The translations under genes were made by a program, and so were the position numbers. The notes under the pieces were generated by a model. The model was not told where the DNA came from, did not search any database, and worked only from the letters and a program-made list of their open reading frames with translations. DNA of 64,000 nt from Pseudophaeomoniella oleicola (lineage: Eukaryota > Ascomycota > Eurotiomycetes > Phaeomoniellales > Phaeomoniellaceae): NCBI GenBank assembly GCA_003868215.1, contig QWDQ01000027.1, positions 1 through 64,000 on the forward strand. Reading direction: 5' to 3'. Shown in pieces: positions 56,380 to 64,000 of this stretch (its first letter is position 1; each line of letters starts with the position of its first letter).

Positions 56380-57283
56380 TCATGCTTGCTTATGACGCCT
56401 TGCGCGGCTGCGCAAGCGTGATGATATTGGAAGGTCGTCGGGTGGGCTTTGTTCCAGAGTCTCTTTCAGACATCGAGCGGTATTTTGCTTCCTCGAGGTA
56501 GGCTCGTTGCGCAAAGTTCCAGATCCCTTTCTACTCCCTTTCCTTTTAGAGATTCTCACTGCGTTTCGTCCTCTCTCCTTCTCTTTCGACACAACCTTAG
56601 GTTGGCTCTCGAATCTACCTCCAATTTGGTCCATCTTCACATGAATGGGGGTCTTGATGCCACTATATTTGTTGATCAGATCCTGGAAATGCCGCGCCTC
56701 TATCTCCCAGTATTCGGCAGACTCTATTGAGTAACGATGGTCAGGCTTGTGGTCGAGACTGAGTAGGTACTGTCGGTTCGACTTCGCTTTGTCTCTCCAA
56801 AACTCAACGAGATCGACCTGGAGTGAGATTTGAGGCGTCGACTCACGCGAATCAATGGTCCACTCCCGCATAGGCCTGTGTTCCATATAGAAAGCAAGCT
56901 CGGTTGGGTCGGGAGGTGATGGCCTGAAGTCCATTAGCTCACGTTCTGAGGGGTGGTAGCCGCTGGCAAATGAATTTGTCATTTCTGGGCTGGCAGGGGC
57001 ACCAAGGTTGCTCCTTATCTATGGATGAGTTGTTTCGTGGCAAGCGACATATACCAGAGAGGACTGTGAAAGTGTCAGTCTTTGGCAGCGAGATCGACGC
57101 AAAATGCCCTAGTGCTGTTCAAAGCATCGATATAGGCGTCGAGCAAAAAGTCACGGTGGAATACTTACCCTCAGCCAATCTACTTCGAAAATAGTCAGGG
57201 GCACACAGAGTGGCTGGCAGATATTGGTCAGCCGCCAGGACAACATCCAAGGGACGCCGTTGACGCGGGGACTCTGACTCCAT
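56380..57283 (-). CDS. Unrecognised small basic protein
   Basis: A three-exon model: 57283-57169, 57114-57055 and 56984-56380, with introns of 54 and 70 bp, gives 259 residues in one frame. It begins MESESPRQRRPLDVVLAADQ. A Tyr/Phe-rich segment (ATLCAPDYFRSRLAEALGHF) and a helical middle (LQVDLVEFWRDKAKSNRQYL, YWEIEARHFQDLINKYSG) lead to a strongly basic tail (RISKRKGSRKGSG, SSRLRSRARRHKQA) that could be nuclear-targeting or nucleic-acid-binding. No known domain is recognised. The last exon alone is open for 200 codons; the two 5' exons are supported by GTAAGT and GTATAT donors and in-phase joining. It shares an upstream region with the FHA kinase. Confidence 0.55.
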
Positions 57284-58061
57284 GATTTCACAACAGTCCA
57301 ATACAGAGGGCTAGTCTTGCCTAGATTTGATCAGGCGAATTACTTCACTACAATACTATCCTATCATTTAGGGACTTACGGTGTAGGGCCTACTTCACCA
57401 CCCCAGTGTCTACAGCATTAGAGAAAGAAGGATGCTTGTAACTTGCTGCACACAAACTATCTACCTCCTCGATTCACCAAGCAAGGATACCTCGAAACAT
57501 TTTGTCGTTGGTACAAGTAATACGTAAAATCCACAGTATAGATGAGAAGGGCAATTACTGTTGTCCTGACATCAGACACCATGATATATATAAGGACAGG
57601 AAGCGTCACGTCTGCGCCTGATACTCTTATATATATATATATATATACGACTACTTCACCAACCGTCCCTTTGGGGCCAAACCCCCTTTTGTCCCTACAC
57701 CATTTTCCGATATGAATTATATAAGCCTAATACAAGGGGATAATGAGAACCATCACTCCTGGACGACTGAACCTTTGTTGACAAAACGCGCCATGTCCTT
57801 ATTTTGTTGTTTTCGCTTATTTGTGTTGCTGTGACCCCGTGGTGGTACAGAGCTGATACAAGTAAGCCGCGACTTTCCTATGTCCTTTCTCGCCGTTTGT
57901 GCAACATGACCAATGGGCTCGAATGTGGTTTTGTCCCCCAAGGTATATTTGTACCACCTACGGTCACATATATGAAGGTCTTCAGACCTCTGCTGTTTTT
58001 TATGTGATGTGAAGCAGCTTCTTGTGTTGATCGAGTCAGCGCATTCACTGAACCAGAGAAA
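57284..58061. promoter_or_regulatory. Divergent promoter region, 259-residue protein / FHA kinase
   Basis: 778 bp between divergent start codons. A (TA)10 run at 57629-57648 lies about 415 bp upstream of the kinase ATG. No other signal. Confidence 0.45.
57629..57648. repeat. (TA)10 microsatellite
   Basis: Alternating TA run in the divergent promoter region. Confidence 0.9.
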
Positions 58062-59822
58062 ATGGCATTGTTGGATCTGACTCAGACTGTTCTTATATTG
58101 GAAGCCCATAATCAGGCTGCTATCTCCAGCTTTGGAGACCCTCACAACGAAAAATTCCTAATCTGTCAGGATCTTGATGCAACTATCATAGCATCAAATC
58201 ACGACGACCGGGAAAAGACACCTTGCGTCGAGCCTCCTTCACATCACTGTACCTTGCAGCTCAATCAGAGGGATCTGCAAGATCCTTCCAGGGGTTGGAC
58301 ATTTGGCAGTGATCCTCGAATTTGTGACTTCCTGCTTGGTAAACAGAGCATCGGTGTTAGCAAGATCCATTTCCGCATTTGGCACAATTGGAATTCGAGG
58401 ACGTTGGTACTGACGAATGAGTCGAAAACAGCGGGAAACACCAAATTAGAGGACGACTCCGGAGAGATGGAGGAGTTACCTCCATCTGCCAGCCGCGTTA
58501 TCTCTCCCGGGCATCAGCTGATGCTGGTAGCCGGGATTGTTAAACTGGGCTTGCGTATTCCATCAAGAGGGAACTTGGAAGGCCAATACCAACTCAACTT
58601 GACAGCCTTCGGCAAGGAAATAGGACTTCGGCCACCAGCACTCGGCGCCCTACAGATTCGCGTCCCATCTGCAGCCACACGCAAAGTCGCAGTCGGTCAT
58701 CACGGGTACATCCTCGGAGACGTAGTCGGAAGAGGCTCATTTGGGACGGTTTTTACAGCTTGGGATCATGAGACAGGAGAACAGTTCGCAATCAAACGAT
58801 TCAGCGGCATTAGGGGTAAGATAGACGTCGACATGGTGAAGAATGAAATCGAGCTGATGAAGAAAATCCGGCATGTTAGTTGTTTAATCTGCTTTCGGGT
58901 TTTTTTGAAGCATGTTAACTTCTCCTAGGACCATATCATCAAGTTTGTCGATTCCAACACATTCGAAAACGCGGTTCCGATGTTAGTTATGGAGTATGCT
59001 AGCTTTGGGCCACTTTCCGAAAAGTTAGGCCTTGGTGAGGACGAGATTGGCAACATCTTCACGCAGATGCTGCATGCGCTAGTCTATCTCCACGAGGTCA
59101 ATCAGGTCACTCACCGTGATATCAAACCCGACAATATCCTGATAACTTCGAGACGCCCTATACGAGCAAAGCTTTCTGACTTTGGCCTCTCAAAGCAGGG
59201 TCAGCTCCTCAACACAGGATGTGGGTCTCCACTGTACCTTGCACCTGAGGTAGCGTCGAATGCAATAGCACAGAACCAAACGGCCCGAGGAGCACCGGTC
59301 AAAGTACCTCAGATATCTTACACGCAGAAGATCGACATCTGGTCTTTGGGCGTCGTGTTGCTGGAACACACGGTTGGGCTACCAACACCAGAAATGCAGC
59401 AAATAGGCGAGTATCAAGACTGGGTAAACAGACTCATTGAACGAGCGACCAGCGAGAGAGGAAAGCTCATCGAAAAAGCCGCAATGATGCTGAGAAGATC
59501 AGACACGGCAAGGCCAACCGCACGAGATCTGCTAAGGATGATGAGAGAGGACAAAGTATCAATTCTAGAAGCACGCGGTCGCTACACAGCCACTGTCCGG
59601 ACACAAGCCGAAGATTTGGAACGAGGACGGAGTGCACTCCAGCAAGAGGTGTCGAGGTTGATGACCATGCCTCGTCCGAGTGCTGGATCAGCCAATGCCC
59701 CTCCGGAAAACAAACGACTGCGACTTGGAAGGCGAAGAAGACAGACAAGACGTGAACCGGCAGCCTTACAAGAAGAAGGTCGTGCAGGAACTCAGAATAC
59801 ACTGCCAAAGACTCTGAGATAG
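58062..59822 (+). CDS. FHA-domain serine/threonine kinase (Cds1/Chk2-like architecture)
   Basis: Two exons, 58062-58874 and 58929-59822, with a 54-bp intron, giving 568 residues. The FHA-like domain spans about residues 75-175: GWTFGSDPRICDFLLG, then GVSKIHFRIW with the conserved Ser and His, then LTNES. The usual Gly-Arg at its start is Gly-Ser, so the main phosphate-binding arginine is missing. The kinase domain runs from GHHGYILGDVVGRGSFGTVF through AIKRF (VAIK lysine), THRDIKPDNILI, SDFGLSKQ and GCGSPLYLAPE to KIDIWSLGVVLLE, all catalytic motifs intact. The ~100-residue C-terminus has a helix and an Arg-rich stretch (KRLRLGRRRRQTRR), probably a nuclear signal. It resembles checkpoint kinases but is shorter, and may be one of several fungal FHA-kinase paralogues rather than the true Rad53/Cds1. 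Confidence 0.88.
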
Positions 59823-62445
59823 AGAGTCTCTAAGGGACAATATCAATCCCTTCGTCCTTCCAAGGCTGCCACCAAAGCCATTAGTACCATTGTCGGCCAA
59901 TACAATTCTCAATCTTCGGACTAGGGTACGATCCGCAAGACCACATTGGACATTGCTTACCCCCGCATCGCGTTGGGGCAGCATTCCAGAACGACACGCG
60001 ACAATGCGCTGACGGATCCGCGAGAAGGTTGAAGGAAGGATCCAAACAGCGCCACAGGTTTCCAAGGTTGAACGCATTGAAGCGGGATATCATCATACTT
60101 GAGTTGACATTAATGTCACAATATTGACGGTTGTTTTGCGTGGGTCGCGACAAGAGCACAATACCGTAGTAGTATGAGTGGCAGTGCAAATTAAACCTAT
60201 CTTAGGCAAGTAAAAAGCTTTGTTGATATCAATGTAAGCGAGCACATGTAAGTTAATCAGTGAAATCACAAAACATGCCAAAGGATTCTTGACTTCGAAG
60301 ACATGGCATTTGGGTCTTTTTTCTTTCAACTTCGAGCAACGCGATCAGTCAAGCTGAATTGATAATTCGTGGAAGTAAGATCGGACATGACACCTCTCCT
60401 TGTCCTGTTCTTGGAAGAATGAAACTTGAATGATTCAAGGGCCTCAAATTGGACAGTAGGATATTAATTAACTGCACTGCATGGTTTACTGCGATATCAT
60501 CCGTCGTAACTTGGCGAAGATTTGAGTACGCAGTCATGAGTTGAGATAAGATGATTTGGTACCTTAGATTACCTCAGTAGTGATTCGTGTTTGTACGATG
60601 GTAATTAATTATACAGGAGATGCTTGTAGTCGAGAGCATCTGCAGAGTAGCAGGTCTCATAGGCTGCCTCTCCAGGGACCTCATAGAACCAACAGTACCT
60701 AAAGGCAACCCCTTACACAGGCAGTCTTTAGGAAGGCCCGGTCCATTAGGTACCTCTTTTTTTTCAATCTAATGCACCTAAGATAGCCGAAATGAAATTA
60801 AGCAGAGAGACGGCACGGCATGATTGTTGATCAACAAAAACGACCAGTAAAGTGACCGGTGTACCTGAAAGTCGTCAATCATACACCTAATCCTTTCCCT
60901 GAATCCATCCGCTCTGTCCCGGCAGCCTCTGGTTTTAGTCCTTCATGTACGTCTGCCTTTTCGTCCCGACCCTCCATCCAAAAAGAAAAGGAGCAGCATC
61001 AGTATTGACTATCATAGATTCATATCTATCTTTAGCATACATATCAATAGAGCCATATATATATATGCAGGAAAGAGGCATTGTAGGAAGATACTGTTTG
61101 GCGGCTACAGTGCAGGACCACGTATCTCAGTATTCAGCTCGTCAGGTATGGTATTCTATGAGTGATGGACTCCTCAACTCTTTGTACTGTCGAGTGTGCA
61201 CATCGCAAGACCCTATTTACACTGAAAACGTCTTAGCACATTTTTTCGAACATAGTCAATTCGGATTTTTGGCTGAATGAAGCAAAGAGCATCGCAGTGG
61301 GAAATGCAAGCGAGAAACAGCCAATACCTTCACTTAGCCAATTTGGGAAGAAAGAAATGTTTAGTCAGGTACGCCCGTGTACTAGGGGAAATCAGCAAAT
61401 GAAAGAAAATGCAGGTACGAACAGTAATGTTGATTACCGTACCTTGGAGGACTGAAATGACTGCTCCGATGATACCTACCTGAGATAGTCACACAATCAA
61501 GTCCTGATTTCTCCATGATCGGGCTTTTTGCTATTGAAGTGTCAAAACAGAAATATGAATCGATCGTGATGCTCTATCCGAAGACTGAAGCCTCTAAAAT
61601 ATCGCCAGTACTCTCTTGCTGTCTACTTAATTCTACAATGTATTGGAAGTAACCTGGAAACCTTGACCTTGAGCGTGAAAGCCACCATCCATACACTCGA
61701 AAACTCCGGACGCCGACGCCGTTCTCTTCCTGTGTGCCTGCTGTATTGTCTCGCAGCATACCGTATTCGTATTGTATTGTATTGAATGTCTCTCCCTCGT
61801 GCCCACACTCCCTCCCCATTTCACTCACTCGATCCCTTGGACAAACCTTTCCTAGGCCTACCCTATCTGCTAGGTTGACTCGACGTTCCCAATCTCCAGT
61901 CTTCCCAATCTACCCTCATTGTCGATTCCCCTTCTTCCCATTCACTCTTTTCTTTCCCATCCATCTCAATTTTCATCAGCGCCATCAACACTCGTTATCA
62001 ACACGAGCGAGGTCGCCCGTTTGAAAACCATACGACCGACACATCTGGGGTTAAACGGAGGATTCGGCAGTTGCTGAGGATCAGGGGTTGCTACCGCAGG
62101 TTCTGAAACAACGCGGCATCCTATCTCGAAAATCACCGATCCTAACAACCTTGAACTCGATCACTTCGTTTTTGTCCTCTACTTGAGTGCATTCATCACC
62201 GTAGATCGGTTGTCTCGACTGTCAGCAACGATAAGACGCGTTCAAGGCTTCACGAGCACAAGGATCAGCGTTCTCCGAAGGAGTTACCAAATTTCCCACA
62301 ACAGAGAGAGCAATAACAACACACAACTGCAAAATCTGCACGCAATAACTACCGTTGGTCTCGCAGGCGAGTCAGCACCCAACTCTCCATTATAAGAGAC
62401 TTGAGCTCCGAGCAATTCACATTCTTCGACAAGGACGTCACCACG
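59823..62445. other. Intergenic region and probable long leader of the WSC gene
   Basis: 2.6 kb without a recognisable gene. Bases ~61790-61990 are pyrimidine-rich and followed by moderately G+C-rich sequence up to the WSC start, which looks like a promoter and long 5' leader. Frames of 60-110 codons show no family features. Confidence 0.5.
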
Positions 62446-63376
62446 ATGAAGTCCTCGATAGCCAAGGCAGCTATTACGGCGGCCTCGTCTATCCTTTTGT
62501 TCACAAACTCGGCTTCAGCGCAGAGCGGACTAAGCGCAGCAGTGTATCAAGGATGTTATTCTTCATCCGTTCCATTGTACACCAACTCTACGTTAACATA
62601 TACCTACCAGTCGTCCGGTTGGTGTCAACAACAATGCGGTGACTACGCTCAACAAGCTGTGTTTGGGTTATACAAAGGCTCGGAATGCTATTGCGGTAAC
62701 AGAATTCCGGCAAACTCAACTAAAGTCGACGACGATCAGTGCAATCGGCCATGTCAAGGATATTCTCAAGAACAATGTGGAGGGTCTGACGCCTGGTCAG
62801 TTTACACGACTGGATTGACCAGTGACGTCGAAGTCGTTCCTGATTCAGCCGCGTCTTCGAGCGCTGCATTGTCAACTACAGCTGCAACGACACACGCCGT
62901 ATCGGCTACTCAAGCTACCACGGCACCAGTAAGACCAAGTACTATCACCCAAGCCGGTCAGACCATCACCGTGACACCAACGAGTGCGGCTGCCGCTGCT
63001 CAGACATCGAGCTCATCATCGAGCTCCGGCACCAACAAGGCTGGCATTGCTGCTGGTGTCGTTGTAGGTGTCGTTGTGCTCGCAGCTATTGCCGGAGGAG
63101 CCTTCTTCTATGTTAGGCACAGAAAGAGAAGAGCGATTGAGGAGGACTTCAAGAGACAGCAGACCATCAACCAATACAATTCTGGCACCATCAAGAGCGA
63201 GCACTCGGCAACGGACTCCCGACTTGATCCTGCCATTCAATACCGAAGACAAAGCGATGGCAGTATCGCCGATGACACCGACTTTTCGCGAAGAGTGTTG
63301 AAGGTACTATCCCAATTCTTGATCTATAATCATTGCTAACGCGTTGCAGGTCACCAACCCCGATAGAGCAGCATGA
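62446..63376 (+). CDS. WSC-domain cell-wall stress sensor (Wsc/Slg1-like)
   Basis: Two exons, 62446-63303 and 63350-63376, with a 46-bp intron, giving 294 residues. The ATG chosen starts a signal peptide (MKSSIAKAAITAASSILLFT...ASA). The WSC domain follows (about residues 33-125, from YQGCYSS through GWCQQQCGDYAQQA, SECYCGNRIP, QCNRPCQG and EQCGG) with eight cysteines. A Ser/Thr-rich mucin-like stretch (about 130-200) leads to a membrane span (AGIAAGVVVGVVVLAAIAGG), then RHRKRRAIEED and a cytoplasmic tail. The tiny last exon supplies VTNPDRAA. Such proteins sense wall stress and signal through Rom2-Rho1-Pkc1. A single WSC domain, signal, S/T region and tail is the standard sensor layout. Confidence 0.93.
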
Positions 63377-64000
63377 TGTTTTGCGACTCGGGTCGATGTT
63401 TCTTGAGCATAATACAGCACACTTTTCATGCAGTCGGTTCAGAGCATTTCGATCATTTTCCTAAGGCACGTCTCGTCCTTGCGGGACATGGCACGGCCAC
63501 GACAGGATGTATATCATGACAGTCTGTTATGGCTACCGTTCCATGGACGGTATGTCGCCTAAAATGGGCTCAAAGCCATGGATCCATCTTCTACGGATTA
63601 GAATTGCTGCGCGCGCTCCATCAGATTTTTCATCCAGTTCTCTCACGACTCTTCTGTTCTTTCACGATCATGAATTGTCTTTGTCTTGAGCCCTTATGGC
63701 TGCACGGACGAGAGTGATATTTATTTGGGCAGGAGACTTCCTTTGGACATGCCTTTGTTGCGAAGTTCTATTGCAGAACTGCTTCTTCCTTGCATGTACA
63801 GTCTCACTTTTCAGGAGGGGCGTTTTTTAAGATGAACACATGTATGATACCTCATAGCGTTCCTTCCAAATTCTTACAGCACTTGCCTGCTATCGATCTC
63901 GAAGCATCTACCGTTTCTTTCGAAACTCAAGCCAAAAACGTTGAGTGCTAAATTAGGTATACAGTGATCATGCGCGTTATAATACATAGCAATTGATCTG
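63377..64000. other. 3' flank of the WSC gene to window end
   Basis: 3' untranslated region and downstream sequence. Two overlapping 60-codon frames at 63507-63717 show no family features. Confidence 0.5.

Overview
The window is a chromosome end of a filamentous ascomycete (Pezizomycotina). The evidence is a CCCTAA telomere tract at base 1, compact genes with short GT-AG introns (mostly 44-70 bp), a set of typical fungal housekeeping genes, and one transposon degraded to A+T in the manner of repeat-induced point mutation (RIP). Which class it belongs to (Eurotiomycetes, Dothideomycetes or other) cannot be settled from the sequence alone. Most gene models below were built by joining exons at GT-AG sites. 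Every joined coding length is a multiple of three.

Layout. 0-0.7 kb: telomere and a short subtelomere holding two diverged copies of a 73-bp repeat. 0.7-5.8 kb: a telomere-proximal trio, with two isopenicillin-N-synthase-like 2-oxoglutarate/Fe(II) oxygenases flanking a Liz1/Fen2/Dal5-type permease. The permease and the second oxygenase are divergent and share a promoter rich in GATA-factor sites. 6.2-13.9 kb: a Prm10-like exporter, a UshA-type 5'-nucleotidase and a histidine phosphatase, all on the minus strand. 14.6-16.4 kb: a dead Fot1/pogo DNA transposon with perfect 30-bp inverted ends, in a gene-poor block that runs to 19.3 kb.

19.3-30.6 kb: an unrecognised single-span membrane protein, kinesin-1, Rad6, mitochondrial acetyl-CoA acetyltransferase and a seven-helix rhodopsin-domain protein. 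30.6-35.0 kb: a 4.3-kb stretch with no recognisable gene. 35.0-54.9 kb: a dense housekeeping block with bleomycin hydrolase, a J-domain protein, HIS5, SNU23, BIR1 (survivin), TAM41, S1/P1 nuclease, MSS116 helicase and a class II aldolase. 56.4-63.4 kb: an unrecognised basic protein, an FHA-domain kinase and a WSC-domain wall sensor.

The only part that looks like a co-regulated pathway is the telomeric trio: one importer plus two oxidising enzymes behind GATA sites would suit a nitrogen-regulated catabolic or biosynthetic module. The rest are unrelated housekeeping genes, several arranged as divergent pairs (rad6/thiolase, HIS5/SNU23, BIR1/TAM41, 259-residue protein/FHA kinase). No virus-derived or LTR-type element, CRISPR array, rRNA or convincing tRNA was seen.
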